A stretch of DNA of 64,000 nt. Origin: Synergistaceae bacterium (GTDB taxonomy: Bacteria; Synergistota; Synergistia; Synergistales; Synergistaceae). The notes under the pieces are model-generated. The model did not search any database. It saw nothing but the letters and a program-made list of their open reading frames with translations, and was not told the origin of the DNA. The stretch spans positions 1 to 64,000 of the forward strand of contig JAISZL010000098.1 of assembly GCA_031269245.1 (NCBI GenBank). Reading direction: 5' to 3'. Of this stretch, positions 43,347 to 53,300 are shown piece by piece; positions within the stretch are counted from its first letter, which is position 1, and the number at the start of each line of letters is the position of its first letter. A program made the position numbers and the translations under genes.

Positions 43347-44756
43347 ATGGCTCGAAATTTCTCGAACACCAGGGGCTTCGTCGTCGCGGCGGCGTCCAGC
43401 GGAGTCGGCAAGACCACTGTGGCATCGGCGATATGCCGTATTCTGAGGGACAGGGGATACGTCATCCAGCCGTTCAAGACCGGGCCGGATTTCATCGACC
43501 CGACATACCTCACGCTGGCGGCCGGGAGGGAGTGCGGAAACCTCGACGGGCACCCGTGCCCGGACCTGATGCCATATCTCTACGCGGAGGGGTGCGGCTC
43601 GCATCGCATCGGCAGTGAGGCGGACATAGCGGTGGTAGAGGGAGTGATGGGGCTGTACGACGGGCTGGGCGCGGAGGGGCTTTACTCCACGGCGTGGCTC
43701 GCCAGGACGCTTGATTTGCCGGTCGTGCTGCTGGTGAGCGCGCGGGCGGTCGCCGCGAGCGTCGCCGCTGTGGTCAAGGGATTCGCGTCACTCGAGCCTC
43801 TGGCGCCCCAGATAACGGGCGTGATAGCAAATCAGGCCTCGGGGCCGGAACACGCGGAGCTGATCGGCGAGGCCGTGTCGAAGTTCGCGGGGATCCCTCT
43901 GATCGGGTGGCTGCCGGCGATCCCCGGTGATGGGTTTTCCTCGCGCCACCTCGGGCTCGTCCCGGCGTTGGAGCGCGTAGGGACCGAGGAGACGATAGAG
44001 CGGTGCGCCAGGGAGCTCGCGAGCCGGCTGGATGTCGGCGCGCTACTCGAGATGGCGCGTCTGCCGAGCGGGCGGTACGAGGCGCCGGAGATAGAGACGG
44101 CGCCGGCGAAGCCCGACGGCTCGCCCGTCCGGGTGTCGGTGGCGTCCGATGACGCGTTCGGCTTTCACTATCGCGAGAACTGGAGCCTGCTGGAGAGACA
44201 GGGCGCGGAGGTCTCCATGACGTCGCCGCTGCGCGACGACGCGCCCCCGGAGGACACCGACCTTTTGATTCTGCCCGGGGGCTATCCGGAGGTGTTCTCC
44301 GGCCAGCTGTCGGGCAACGCGAAATACATGGAGTGGATAAGGGATTTTTCGCGCAGGGGCTTCATATACGCGGAGTGCGGAGGGATGCTGTATCTCGCCC
44401 GCGGCATGGAGTACGAGGGCGTGACGAGAGGCATGGTGGGCTTGATCGACGCTGACGTCAAGATGACCAAGGAACTGCGGCACTTCGGGTACGTGGAGGC
44501 GGCCGCCGTCCGGGACAATTTGCTGTTTAAGAGCGGGGACTCGCTGCGCGCTCACGAATTCCACTACTCGAAACTGGTAGGGGAGGCCCCCGCGGCGTTC
44601 TCCGTCCGCAAGTCGTCCGGGAAGGGCGAGGCGTGGACTGACGGCTTTGTCATGATGGAGGGCAGGGGGCTGGCGACCTACCTGCACATAAATTTTTACT
44701 CCTGCCCGGGGAACTCCGCGAGGATGCTAAGTCTTGCGGCTGGGGGCCGAGGCTGA
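43347..44756 (+). CDS. cbiA: Cobyrinate a,c-diamide synthase
   Basis: 469 aa. The N-terminal dethiobiotin-synthetase-like ATPase has SSGVGKTTVA near residue 16. The C-terminal class I glutamine amidotransferase has GGYPEVFSGQL and the nucleophile region AECGGMLYLARGM. It amidates two carboxylates of (Co)byrinate in B12 synthesis. The ATG follows an AAGGAGG about 12 nt upstream. Its 3' end overlaps the convergent HD-GYP gene by 30 nt. Length and motifs fit CbiA/CobB rather than CobQ. Confidence 0.93.
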   Translation: MARNFSNTRGFVVAAASSGVGKTTVASAICRILRDRGYVIQPFKTGPDFIDPTYLTLAAGRECGNLDGHPCPDLMPYLYAEGCGSHRIGSEADIAVVEGVMGLYDGLGAEGLYSTAWLARTLDLPVVLLVSARAVAASVAAVVKGFASLEPLAPQITGVIANQASGPEHAELIGEAVSKFAGIPLIGWLPAIPGDGFSSRHLGLVPALERVGTEETIERCARELASRLDVGALLEMARLPSGRYEAPEIETAPAKPDGSPVRVSVASDDAFGFHYRENWSLLERQGAEVSMTSPLRDDAPPEDTDLLILPGGYPEVFSGQLSGNAKYMEWIRDFSRRGFIYAECGGMLYLARGMEYEGVTRGMVGLIDADVKMTKELRHFGYVEAAAVRDNLLFKSGDSLRAHEFHYSKLVGEAPAAFSVRKSSGKGEAWTDGFVMMEGRGLATYLHINFYSCPGNSARMLSLAAGGRG

Positions 44757-45833
44757 CTCCGCGGCGTCGCCTCGCAGCTCTTCGCTCACTCTCTCGAACA
44801 GGGGGAAGGTGTCGGAGAGCAGGTGCATCATCAAGGGGTCGAAGTGACGGCCCGTCTCGTCGTATATGATGGACATGGCCTCGTCGTGGCTCAACACCCC
44901 TTTGTACGGGCGCTCCGACGTGAGCGAGTCGTAAATGTCGGATACGGCCATTATCCTGCCTGAGATCGGTATGTCGCTCCCCGCGAGCTTGTTCGGGTAG
45001 CCGGAGCCGTCCCACCACTCGTGGTGGGAGACGACTATCTCGCGGGCTACGTGCAGGAACGACGAGTCGTCCCCCAGGTTCTCTATCGCGTCGCTGATCA
45101 TCTGCGCGCCGAACGTAGTGTGTTTCTTTATCTCGTCGAACTCCTCCGGCGTCAGCTTCCCGGGCTTGAGCAGGATGCTGTCGGAGATGGCGACCTTGCC
45201 AATGTCGTGCAGCTTGGAGGACTTGACGATGTGCTCGCCGTACTGGGGGGTTATTATGTAATTTGGGTGTTTTTTGTTGAACAGGCAGTCCACAACGAGC
45301 TGCGTGTAGGTGGTGGTGCGGACTATGTGCCCTCCCGTCCCGCTGTCGCGCCAGGCGGTCACGCCGGCCAGTATGTCCAGGATGGAGTCCTGTGTGTTGC
45401 GGAGCTGCGCGGTTTTTTGTCCTACCAGGGTCTCAAGGCGCTTGCGGTAGTCCTCCAGCTCTATGTGGAGGTTGACGCGCGCCATGACTATCCCCGTCGT
45501 GATCGGCTTCAAAATATAGTCGACTGCCCCAAGGTGAAGGCCGGCCTCCTCCTTGTCGCGTCCCTCCTGGGCCGTGAGGAATATGACAGGGATCGACTGG
45601 AACCTCGGGTCGTCCTTCAGTCTCTTTATCATCTGATATCCGTTCATCTCCGGCATCTCGACGTCAAGCAGGATCAGGTCGGGGGAGTTGCGCTCCAGGA
45701 ACGCGAGCGCCCTGCCGCCTGACGGCGCCGCGTACACCTTGTACTTGGGCTTCAGTATCTCCTGGAGCATCCGCAGGTTCGTGGCGTCGTCGTCCACGAC
45801 GAGAATGCTGTGCTCCTCAGGGTTGGCGCTCAT
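44727..45833 (-). CDS. Response regulator with HD-GYP phosphodiesterase domain
   Basis: 368 aa. The receiver domain (1-125) has acidic pocket VVDDDA, phospho-Asp in [13 protein letters not shown] and the conserved Lys in LKPI. After a short linker the HD-GYP domain has SSKLHDIGK and [11 protein letters not shown], the residues of cyclic-di-GMP hydrolysis. Its start overlaps the hybrid kinase gene by 4 nt, so the two form one signalling pair. Confidence 0.93.
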   Translation of the reverse strand: MSANPEEHSILVVDDDATNLRMLQEILKPKYKVYAAPSGGRALAFLERNSPDLILLDVEMPEMNGYQMIKRLKDDPRFQSIPVIFLTAQEGRDKEEAGLHLGAVDYILKPITTGIVMARVNLHIELEDYRKRLETLVGQKTAQLRNTQDSILDILAGVTAWRDSGTGGHIVRTTTYTQLVVDCLFNKKHPNYIITPQYGEHIVKSSKLHDIGKVAISDSILLKPGKLTPEEFDEIKKHTTFGAQMISDAIENLGDDSSFLHVAREIVVSHHEWWDGSGYPNKLAGSDIPISGRIMAVSDIYDSLTSERPYKGVLSHDEAMSIIYDETGRHFDPLMMHLLSDTFPLFERVSEELRGDAAESASAPSRKT

Positions 45834-48565
45834 TTTTCCCCTCCCAGCGCGCCGCCTGTCTCGAGTATCGCTTTTATCAAGTTGGCGGCCAGGTCGTAGT
45901 TGAAGGACTCTATCGCTGCCCTCGTCTGGAAGAGCTTCCTGTCCAGGTCGATTCCGTAGCTCTCGCTGGTTATCCTGTCCATCAGCTCCAGAGCGTCGTC
46001 GTGTTCCAGTGCGTCCAGCAGCGATTGGGCGTACTCCAGCATACTGCGGATCATCTCCACGTTCCCCGCTGACTTGGTCTCGTCGACCTGGAACTTTCTC
46101 TCGGATACGATTTCGCCTATGAACGAGAACAGCTCATCCATCTTCTTGGCGAAGTCGCCGAAGTTGTCCTCTATGTACCCGTAGCCCTCCGATATGGTGG
46201 CCATCTCCAGATACCTGGCGTCCTCGGATATCTCCATCGCGCCTATGTTGGCCAGGGAGCTCTTGCAGGAGTGTATGTCTATCCTGAAGCTGTCGTAGTT
46301 TTTGTCCTTCACGTATGCGGCCATGTTCAGCATCTTCAGCGGGATGCTGGTCATGAAGGCATTGACCACCGCGATGTACGCGCTCTCGGAGCCGCCTATA
46401 TTGGCCAGCGCGGTCTTGGTGTCCAGCATCCCGCTGAGGCGCGAGACCACCGAGTCCCCGCTTTTCGCCTCGGCGCGTTTTTTCTCGGTCTTCACCGCCG
46501 CGACCTTGCTCTCCGGCAGCCACTTGATGAGGATCCTATTGAGCTCCGGTATCTCGATCGGCTTGCTCAGGAAGTCGTTCATGCCGCAGGAGAGGTATGT
46601 CTCCTTCATGCCGACGAGGGCGTTGGCGGTCAGCGCTATTATCGGCGCCTCCCGCGTCCAGCCGGGCATCTCCCTCATCATCTTGGTGGCCTCGATGCCG
46701 TTGATCTCGGGCATCATGTGATCCATGAATATTATGTCGTACTGGCGCTTCTTGACCATCTCCAGCGCGTCCTTGGCGCTGTCAGCCGTATCCGGCTCAA
46801 TCCCGTACTGGCGCATCAGCTCGCTCGCGACCATCAGGTTTATGTCGTTGTCATCGACCAGAAGAATCTGGACGTCCCTGAACGTGAACGCGTCCATGAC
46901 TCTCTCGTCGCCGCCGGCTCCGCGGCTGACGGCCTTTTTGCTGTTGATCGCGTTCGCCATGCCCATCACGAGGAGCGGCTCGAAGAACACGGCGACGTTC
47001 CCCCGGGTGTTCTGCTTCGCCGCCACCCTTATGTTTTTTATCGCTATGACCTGGCAGTCCTGCGGCACGTCGCGCATCCTGCCGGCCAGCATGTCGTTCC
47101 CGAAGTCGTATCTGTATATGAGGTGCGTGTAGAAGTTCTCGGCAAGCAGCAGATCCAGCGATTTCTCGTCCATGCAGATGTCGCGGTTCACCCCCATGTC
47201 CTCCAGCATCCACCCATACTCGTTTGCGTGGATACCGTCGGCCAGGACCAGCACCCTCTTGGAGAGCGGGCTCAGGACGGATGCCAGCGACATGCTCGAC
47301 GCCGCGCGGAGCTCCACGGAGAAGAAGAACGAGCTGCCTTTGTTCCACTCGCTAACCACCTCCAGCTTGCCCCCCATCTTGGAGACCAGCCTGCTGCTGA
47401 TCGAGAGGCCCAGTCCCGTTCCCCCGTTCGTCCCGTTCTCCTCGATACCGCCGGCGACGAACGGGGAGAATATTCTGGAGAGCTCTTTCTCCTTGATTCC
47501 GATCCCGGTGTCCGTCACGGAGAACGAGAGCGACACGCCATCGCCCCTCGCTGGCTTGCACGATATGCTGAGTTCGACGTGTCCGCGCTCGGTGAACTTG
47601 ACCGCGTTGTTGAGCAGGTTGAGCAGCACCTGCTTCAGCCTGAGGTCGTCGCAGATCAGCGACGAGGGGATGCGGGGGTCTATATGGGCGGCAAACTCCA
47701 GTCCCTTCTCGGACGCCTTCAAGTAAACGAGGCTCGCTATGTCGGTCAGCATGGAGCCGACGTCCGTCGCGGTCTCGGTCAGCTCGAGCCTGCCGCTCTC
47801 TATCTTCGAGAAGTCCAGCAGGTCGTTTATTATGGCAAGCAGCGAATGGGACGCGTTCGTTATGCTCTGCACGTAGCCCCTCTGCATGTCATCGAGCCTG
47901 GTCAGCAGAAGAAGATCGCTCATCCCCTTTATGACGTTCATCGGAGTGCGGATCTCGTGACTTATGCTGGCCAGGAACGTCGTCTTGGCCCTGTCCGCGG
48001 CCTCGGCCCTGTCTATCGCGTCGGCGAGCTCTGTCACATCGTGCAGCGCCGCGACGACGCCGATGCGATCACCTAGGGAGTTGGCGGCGGGGGAGATATA
48101 CACCTCCACGCGCATCTGCTCGCCGGACGCCGCCTCGATTCTGTCGCTGAAGTGGATGTCGTCCGCGCCGCCCATGACGTCGTTGAAGTGGGCCGTCATT
48201 TTATCGATCCATCCCTCGGAGGCGATACGGGAGAAGAGCTTTTTGAAGGGCACGCCATACATGGCCCTCTGGTCGGCGCACGAGAGCGTCCTCATCAATT
48301 TGTCGGTGCCCGCCACATACCTCAACTGCCGGTTTAACGCAAAGATCATCGCGGGGGACGCGCCAAGCAGCAGCCGGTTGTATATGGACTGCAGTTCGCT
48401 CTCCCTGTCGGCTCCGGCCGCGCGGCGCGACAAACCACTGGACGCGTTCCGGGCGATGTGACATCCCTCGCCCGAAGCATCCTCTTTCCTCCTGTTCAGG
48501 TTGTACTCCGAGATGGTATCCGCTATTTCGCCGTCGCTGAAACTCTTATCGCCGTCTTCGCTCAT
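45830..48565 (-). CDS. Hybrid sensor histidine kinase (PAS-HisKA-ATPase-REC-Hpt)
   Basis: 911 aa from the ATG near AGGGAGA (an upstream frame to 48679 looks non-coding). No transmembrane helix, so it is cytoplasmic. PAS domain ~60-190, phospho-His in [11 protein letters not shown] (~215), ATPase boxes with NAVKFT and GTGLGLSIS (~330-440), a degenerate receiver (~460-570), a full receiver with LLVDDNDIN and [11 protein letters not shown] (~590-710), and an Hpt-like helix bundle with [11 protein letters not shown] (~790). A phosphorelay to the HD-GYP protein is likely. The sensed signal is unknown. Confidence 0.9.
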   Translation of the reverse strand: MSEDGDKSFSDGEIADTISEYNLNRRKEDASGEGCHIARNASSGLSRRAAGADRESELQSIYNRLLLGASPAMIFALNRQLRYVAGTDKLMRTLSCADQRAMYGVPFKKLFSRIASEGWIDKMTAHFNDVMGGADDIHFSDRIEAASGEQMRVEVYISPAANSLGDRIGVVAALHDVTELADAIDRAEAADRAKTTFLASISHEIRTPMNVIKGMSDLLLLTRLDDMQRGYVQSITNASHSLLAIINDLLDFSKIESGRLELTETATDVGSMLTDIASLVYLKASEKGLEFAAHIDPRIPSSLICDDLRLKQVLLNLLNNAVKFTERGHVELSISCKPARGDGVSLSFSVTDTGIGIKEKELSRIFSPFVAGGIEENGTNGGTGLGLSISSRLVSKMGGKLEVVSEWNKGSSFFFSVELRAASSMSLASVLSPLSKRVLVLADGIHANEYGWMLEDMGVNRDICMDEKSLDLLLAENFYTHLIYRYDFGNDMLAGRMRDVPQDCQVIAIKNIRVAAKQNTRGNVAVFFEPLLVMGMANAINSKKAVSRGAGGDERVMDAFTFRDVQILLVDDNDINLMVASELMRQYGIEPDTADSAKDALEMVKKRQYDIIFMDHMMPEINGIEATKMMREMPGWTREAPIIALTANALVGMKETYLSCGMNDFLSKPIEIPELNRILIKWLPESKVAAVKTEKKRAEAKSGDSVVSRLSGMLDTKTALANIGGSESAYIAVVNAFMTSIPLKMLNMAAYVKDKNYDSFRIDIHSCKSSLANIGAMEISEDARYLEMATISEGYGYIEDNFGDFAKKMDELFSFIGEIVSERKFQVDETKSAGNVEMIRSMLEYAQSLLDALEHDDALELMDRITSESYGIDLDRKLFQTRAAIESFNYDLAANLIKAILETGGALGGEK

Positions 48566-48820
48566 AGTCTCCCTGATCGTGTATGGCACGCCGTCTTTCG
48601 CTCCGCGCCGCGTACCTCGAAAATGTCGCTCTCCGTTGACACTCCATGCGCGCACTGAAAGAGCGGCAACCGAGGGCAATACACATTATAACAGCAGAAT
48701 AAAAATAACTCAAACTTCTTAACTTCGCACCCTGGACTTGCGTGGCAGACGCATCAAACTGACCCAATCAAGATCAGGAGATAATTATCATTCCAGCGCC
48801 CTCGGCGGGTGAATATGAAA

Positions 48821-48855
48821 CCGGGGAGGAATTCAGGAGGGGACATCCTCCCCGG
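48821..48855 (-). terminator. Terminator downstream of mtaB
   Basis: 10-bp stem CCGGGGAGGA/TCCTCCCCGG with a 15-nt loop, about 25 nt past the mtaB stop. On the minus strand it is followed by TTTCAT, only a short U-tract, so termination may be partial. Confidence 0.55.
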
Positions 48856-48878
48856 CATTGGGCAACGGCTGATCGCCT

Positions 48879-50264
48879 TTAGAACTTCAGGTCGTACTTC
48901 GCCGGGTCCAGCTTGTCGCAGTCGGGCACAACCTCTTCGGCCAGCTCCTCCAGGGTGTCGGGCAGGGAATAGACATCTGCCGTCAGCTTCCCAAGCCACT
49001 CCCGCTCCTTCTCGCTCAAGACGAGGCCGCCTTCCTTGGAACCCTTTTCTATAGACAGCAGCGCCAGCTCCGCCGCCTTCCTCACCCTGTTGTAACAGCC
49101 GGTCTCCGCCACGATCCCCTTGGAGATCCCGAGCACGACGTCGGGGCGCAGTATCCAGGCGTGAGGATCGAGATAGCAGTCCGAGTCGGCGTGAAGGTCC
49201 CGCAGTATAAGGGCCTCTTTTTTGCCCCGCGCGGAGGCCGCGTTCATGAGGCGGCAGTCGTAGGCCAGCAACTCGAAGTACGCGACGGGCGCGCTCCCGC
49301 TCAAGAGATGCACGTTCTGGACCGACTCGTTCGACCAGAGGTCCGCGACACAGATGGCGATATTGCCGCAGGCGCTCAGGTGCGCGCAGGACGCGGAGCG
49401 GCCCTCCATCGAGATCGGGTTGCCGCTTATCGCCTTTATGTACGGGCCCTCGTAACCGCAGTCCTTGTCGGGTCCCTTCGCCCCGACCTCCATCGCCACG
49501 AGGCTCCTTACGGCGCACATCACGCGGTCGGCCGCCGCGAACACGCGCGGGATGTAGTTCTTCTCCGCCAGCACCATCGCGGTATTAGCGAGGCCGCACG
49601 CCGTGTCACCGGCCGGGATGGCGCCGTGTCTGCCCGCTATCTCGACGATCGCCGTCCAGACCTTCTCCATGTCCAGGCATGAGAGGGCCGAGAGGGCGAA
49701 CACCGCCCTTTTGATGTCACAGAACATGAGCGCGTCGTCGTGGACCTCCTTGCCGCCGATCGTCTCTATGGCGAGGAAATCCGCGCCGGCCGCGGCGCAT
49801 CCCTCGAAGGCGGCCATAGTCTCGTCCCACCGCTTTCCGTGCCACATATGCTCCAGGCCCTCGCCCTCGCGGTTATCGTTCGGCGTTATGCGCACAGCGC
49901 CCTTTATCCCGCACTTGTCCTCGTGCTCCTTTATAATGTCAACGATGGTCTTGCAGACCTCGACCGCCCACTCGGGCCTGAACGTCATGTCGGGCAGCGT
50001 CTCGATCTCGGCCACGAAGCCGGGGACCTCGAGATCCCTCGCTCGGTTGCACGTCCCCGTGATGATCCGCTTGTAGTGCTCTATGGCGTCGGGCCACGTT
50101 TCGTCCGTCAGGGGCATCGTGGGAAGGGTGAAGTTCAGCTCGGGGTATATGGTTCCGCCGCCGATTACCATCCCGTTTTTAAGGCTGACCGGGTTTTTCG
50201 CCACGCCGTAGACGAAATCGTCGAGATCAGAGTAGGCCGTCGTTCTGTACTCATTCCTTGCCAT
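48879..50264 (-). CDS. mtaB: Methanol:corrinoid methyltransferase
   Basis: 461 aa from the ATG with a GAGGAGGAAT ribosome site; a frame to 50468 adds a low-complexity, non-conserved extension. It resembles MtaB over its length: zinc-binding pattern with Glu (EIETLPDMTFRPEW), the EGLEHMWHGKRWDETM block, the CGLANTAM and SMEGRSASCAHLSACGN regions holding the Cys ligands. MtaB moves the methyl of methanol to a corrinoid protein (MtaC). No mtaC or mtaA lies beside it. A cobalamin riboswitch with terminator precedes it, so expression should drop when B12 is plentiful. Confidence 0.9.
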   Translation of the reverse strand: MARNEYRTTAYSDLDDFVYGVAKNPVSLKNGMVIGGGTIYPELNFTLPTMPLTDETWPDAIEHYKRIITGTCNRARDLEVPGFVAEIETLPDMTFRPEWAVEVCKTIVDIIKEHEDKCGIKGAVRITPNDNREGEGLEHMWHGKRWDETMAAFEGCAAAGADFLAIETIGGKEVHDDALMFCDIKRAVFALSALSCLDMEKVWTAIVEIAGRHGAIPAGDTACGLANTAMVLAEKNYIPRVFAAADRVMCAVRSLVAMEVGAKGPDKDCGYEGPYIKAISGNPISMEGRSASCAHLSACGNIAICVADLWSNESVQNVHLLSGSAPVAYFELLAYDCRLMNAASARGKKEALILRDLHADSDCYLDPHAWILRPDVVLGISKGIVAETGCYNRVRKAAELALLSIEKGSKEGGLVLSEKEREWLGKLTADVYSLPDTLEELAEEVVPDCDKLDPAKYDLKF

Positions 50265-50602
50265 ACATGGATTCCTCCTCGGTTTTATCCTGCTTGGTTT
50301 GAATTGTGTTGGCGCATAGCGGTTTATTCTGTTGTTGACTCGCGGGTCGCTGTGATGCCCTGATGCCGCGGAGTCCTTTTGAGAAGAACTCTCCGTTCCG
50401 GGGCTGCCTCCCCTCCTCTCCTCCAGCGATCCGGCTGGGACATTTTCACTTGCGGCTTGCGCGCGCATGACACGCAGCGCCGTTCTTGTATAAATTAACG
50501 CGGGAAGCCGGGCGCTTTCATACCCGGCTTCCCGGTAAGCAAAGAAGGAGTTGCTTGGAACGCTAAAACATCGTGGTGGGCGATGTTAAAGCCAAAAATA
50601 AA

Positions 50603-50632
50603 GAGGGAACCGCCTCAATACGCGGTTCCCTC
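50603..50632 (-). terminator. Riboswitch terminator before mtaB
   Basis: On the minus strand an 11-bp perfect stem (GAGGGAACCGC/GCGGTTCCCTC) with an 8-nt loop is followed by TTTATTTTT. It sits 3' of the cobalamin aptamer and about 340 nt before mtaB, acting as the expression platform. Confidence 0.85.
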
Positions 50633-50684
50633 CGTCGATTTCGGAAGATGACGTCCGTGCCCGCGCACTGTCATATATTCCTCC

Positions 50685-50850
50685 TCGAAATCAGTCTCCT
50701 GGCTCTCGTTCATCCTACTCCCGCGACTTCCCGGCATGTCATCCATACCAGTGTCCTTACGCGGTTTCGTCCCGATTACAGTGGCGGGGCCGCCCCGGTC
50801 TCTCACCGGATTCCTGTTTGTTTCGAGGGTGTTCCCTATTTAGTTGCTAC
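50685..50850 (-). promoter_or_regulatory. Cobalamin riboswitch upstream of mtaB
   Basis: Read on the minus strand: GGGAACACCC segment, CCGGTGAGAGACCGGGGC, the B12-box core GCCCCGCCACTGTAATCGGG, GACGAAACC, then GGGAGTAGGATGAACGAG and CCAGGAGACTG. These are the conserved cobalamin aptamer parts in the right order. An intrinsic terminator follows. Ends are approximate. Confidence 0.92.
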
Positions 50851-51034
50851 GGAAATATTACACCCGGAGAGGACTTTTGTCTATAGCCCGCAACCGGCAC
50901 GCGTATAGATCAAAAATCTTCCCTATATTTCGCGGCTGCACCATAATTTATTTTTCATGTTGACAAAATAACAGGGAGGGGTGTAGGATTATTTTGAGAG
51001 ACAAAAGAGGCATAAATATAAAGAAATATTCCGC

Positions 51035-51195
51035 ACCTTAACAACGGAAGTTAGACATCGAGGAATCTGGTGAAACTCCAGGACGGCCCCGCCACTGTGA
51101 TCGGGACGAAACCGTGTGCGTAAGCGAGCCACTGCCATTGAGAGACCCTGGCGGGAAGGCGCGGGAGTAGGATGAACGAGAGTCAGGACACTCGG
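51035..51195 (+). promoter_or_regulatory. Cobalamin riboswitch upstream of btuF
   Basis: Plus-strand aptamer with GGTGAAACTCCAGGACGGC, the GCCACTGTGATCGGG core, GACGAAACC, GGCGCGGGAGTAGGATGAA and CGAGAGTCAGGACACTCG. Divergent from the mtaB riboswitch, with about 190 nt between the two. A strong terminator follows at 51242. Ends are approximate. Confidence 0.93.
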
Positions 51196-51241
51196 AGGGA
51201 TACGTGCGAAGGGCACGGAATGTCCATCTCAGTGCCATTGG

Positions 51242-51279
51242 AGAAGACCCTCGCACGCGCGGAGGGTCTTCTTTTTTTG
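51242..51279 (+). terminator. Riboswitch terminator before btuF
   Basis: 11-bp perfect stem AGAAGACCCTC/GAGGGTCTTCT with a 9-nt loop and seven or more T residues, just 3' of the aptamer: a typical off-state platform. Confidence 0.9.
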
Positions 51280-51351
51280 GTTTCGCGTCAGGTCAGTCAG
51301 TTGTCGAGTTGGATATTAGCGTGTGAACCGCGCCGCGATTAGCCAAAGCGC

Positions 51352-51402
51352 GGTAAGATCGCTGGTTCGCTGCCGGGTGCGGGCAGAGCCCGCGATCTTA
51401 CC
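51352..51402 (+). promoter_or_regulatory. Long hairpin just before btuF
   Basis: Perfect 11-bp stem GGTAAGATCGC/GCGATCTTACC around a 29-nt loop that itself can pair. It lies after the riboswitch terminator and ~12 nt before the GTG start. The CCTCC directly after it could pair with the AAGGAG ribosome site. A second control step or mRNA stabiliser is possible. Confidence 0.5.
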
Positions 51403-51414
51403 TCCAGATAAGGA

Positions 51415-52308
51415 GTGATCGTTATCAAACGCGTGTTTTCGAGACCCTTTCTCGCTTTAATCGCCATCGCCTCTCTGTGCGCCGCAAACCGCGCGGCCTC
51501 AGCCGCCGTGCCCGGGAGGATATTGTCTCTGGCTCCGGCGGCGACGGAGATAATCTTCGACTTGGGACTAGGGGACAGGGTGATCGGCGTCACCGAGTAC
51601 TGCTCCTGGCCGCCGGAGGCGAAATCGAAGCCGAACGTCGGCGACATGATGCATGTGAACATGGAAGCACTCGTCTCGATGAGCCCCGACATCGTCGTCA
51701 TCTCCGATATGAACGCGCACATAGGAAATCAAATAGAGTCCCTCGGATACCCGACCGTCATCGTCAATCAGGACAGCTTCGAGGAGATTTGCGGCTCCAT
51801 GCTGCGGGTGGGCGCGGCCTGCGGGATAGCGGAGGCCGCGAAAAAACGGGTGGCCGAGCTTCGCGGCGCCGTGAACGATCTCTCGATGAAACCGGACGGC
51901 AAAAAACAGCGCGTGCTGGTGGTGGTAGGCAGGGACGTGGGCGACACGTCCTTCAAGAAAGTTTACGTCGCCGGTCCAAGATCGTTTTACAACGACCTGC
52001 TGACCCGCTCCGCCTCGGTGAACGCGTTCCCCGACGACTTGCCATATGCCAGCATCTCCCAGGAGGGGCTCCTGCGCATCGACCCGGACTTCATAATTGA
52101 GCTGGTGGGCGAATACGGCATGACGAACGTGGACACGGGATCAATACTGGCCCAATGGGAAAAGGTAAAGGGCCTCCGTGCCGCGCGGTCCGGGAACGTG
52201 GCCGTCATACGCGGAGACTTCACATTCAGGGCAGGCCCCAGATACCCCCTCATTTTGGAGTCCTTCAAGAGGGTAATCCACGATGGAACGAGAGAAATCA
52301 GGCGGTGA
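51415..52308 (+). CDS. btuF: BtuF-like cobalamin/metal-chelate binding protein
   Basis: 297 aa from a GTG; the start is uncertain because the best ribosome site (AAGGAG) overlaps it. Signal peptide ~1-30. Two alpha/beta lobes joined by a long helix, with LAPAATEIIFDLGLGDRVIGVT, CSWPPEAK and PDIVVIS motifs typical of BtuF/FhuD-class binding proteins. The cobalamin riboswitch upstream makes corrinoid uptake the likely role. Genes for a BtuCD permease and ATPase are not next to it, which is unusual. Confidence 0.88.
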   Translation: MIVIKRVFSRPFLALIAIASLCAANRAASAAVPGRILSLAPAATEIIFDLGLGDRVIGVTEYCSWPPEAKSKPNVGDMMHVNMEALVSMSPDIVVISDMNAHIGNQIESLGYPTVIVNQDSFEEICGSMLRVGAACGIAEAAKKRVAELRGAVNDLSMKPDGKKQRVLVVVGRDVGDTSFKKVYVAGPRSFYNDLLTRSASVNAFPDDLPYASISQEGLLRIDPDFIIELVGEYGMTNVDTGSILAQWEKVKGLRAARSGNVAVIRGDFTFRAGPRYPLILESFKRVIHDGTREIRR

Positions 52309-52387
52309 AAAAACAACGCGCCGCCTATATAATGACGCTCACCCCGTTCCACCCGCTCGCTCTTCATCCGCGCATGAAGATAGTCAC

Positions 52388-53293
52388 TTACTGTCCTCCG
52401 CGCAATATTTTAGATATCTCCTCCATGGCCGGCCGATAATTCGGGTTGATGCCCAGCGCGGTGTTGAACCAGGCTTCGGCGAGGCTGGGGTTCCCCAGCT
52501 TCAACGCGCACATGCCCGCCCAGTAGGGGGAGAGGTAGTTGCCGTCGTAGTTGGCCGCCTGCCGCGCGAACGAGTTGAACGCCGCATCGTAGCGTTTCCT
52601 CGAGTACATGTCCCACGCCTGCCTGTGCTGGATCTCCAACGCGTACACCTCGACCTGGGAGATGGGGAACGTCCTCGCAAGCCGCAAGTCGGTGATCAAA
52701 TTCACGTCGAAGTCATACGGCATAACCCAATAGTTCGGAGGATACGGAACCTCGGGCTGAACTGGCAGGCTCGAGGGATACACCAGTGCGGGGGCAGGCG
52801 GCGGCACAGGGGCGGGAGCCGGGGCTGGTGCGACACGGATCCACCTGCCGTTGTGGCCCGGCACTTGAGGTTTTTCCGGGGTCGCGTAAAACGCCGCGAA
52901 CTTCAAATGATTCGCGCTCGCGGACGATATCGGCATCACCCTGTCCCCCCGCTGTATCACCCAGCCCTGGCTCGGCGACACCACCTTGCACACACTGGAC
53001 GACGTCGAGACGCTCTCCGCCTTGAGAACCGCCACCGGAATTTTGTAATGTCCTATCGGGAGGCCATCCTCGCCAAAAAAATCCCCCCCATAGTAGTAGA
53101 CGATGAAAAATTCCCCTCCCTTCACGCCGTCCGCCACACCCAGACTTACTGTGTAGGACTCGGCGGCGATCGCGTAAACGTGGCCCTCCGGCGTGCCGGA
53201 TCTCTCCCACTCAAACTCGCCGACTGCGTCAGCCGAGATTGGGAGAACCATGAACAACAGAAAAATAATCGACGTCCAAAACGCTCTCATCAT
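52388..53293 (-). CDS. Secreted protein with WVIQ module and TPR-like end
   Basis: 301 aa from tandem ATGs. Signal peptide ~1-22. A beta-rich domain (~25-110), then the segment GWVIQRGDRVMPISSASANH, which reappears in the neighbour at 53301. A Pro/Ala-rich linker (~150-185) and a C-terminal helical part follow, with a TPR-like repeat (YAGMCALKLGNPSLAEAWFNTALGINPN region). Probably a periplasmic or surface protein; family not recognised. Confidence 0.75.
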   Translation of the reverse strand: MMRAFWTSIIFLLFMVLPISADAVGEFEWERSGTPEGHVYAIAAESYTVSLGVADGVKGGEFFIVYYYGGDFFGEDGLPIGHYKIPVAVLKAESVSTSSSVCKVVSPSQGWVIQRGDRVMPISSASANHLKFAAFYATPEKPQVPGHNGRWIRVAPAPAPAPVPPPAPALVYPSSLPVQPEVPYPPNYWVMPYDFDVNLITDLRLARTFPISQVEVYALEIQHRQAWDMYSRKRYDAAFNSFARQAANYDGNYLSPYWAGMCALKLGNPSLAEAWFNTALGINPNYRPAMEEISKILRGGQ

Positions 53294-53300
53294 TATTGAC

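Noticed and set aside
46271..48076. 601-codon plus-strand frame across the hybrid kinase
   Set aside because: Shadow of a well supported 911-aa kinase on the other strand; no domain in the shadow translation.
50265..50468. N-terminal extension of MtaB by 68 residues
   Set aside because: The extension is low complexity and lacks a ribosome site, while the ATG at 50264 has a strong one and gives the usual family length.
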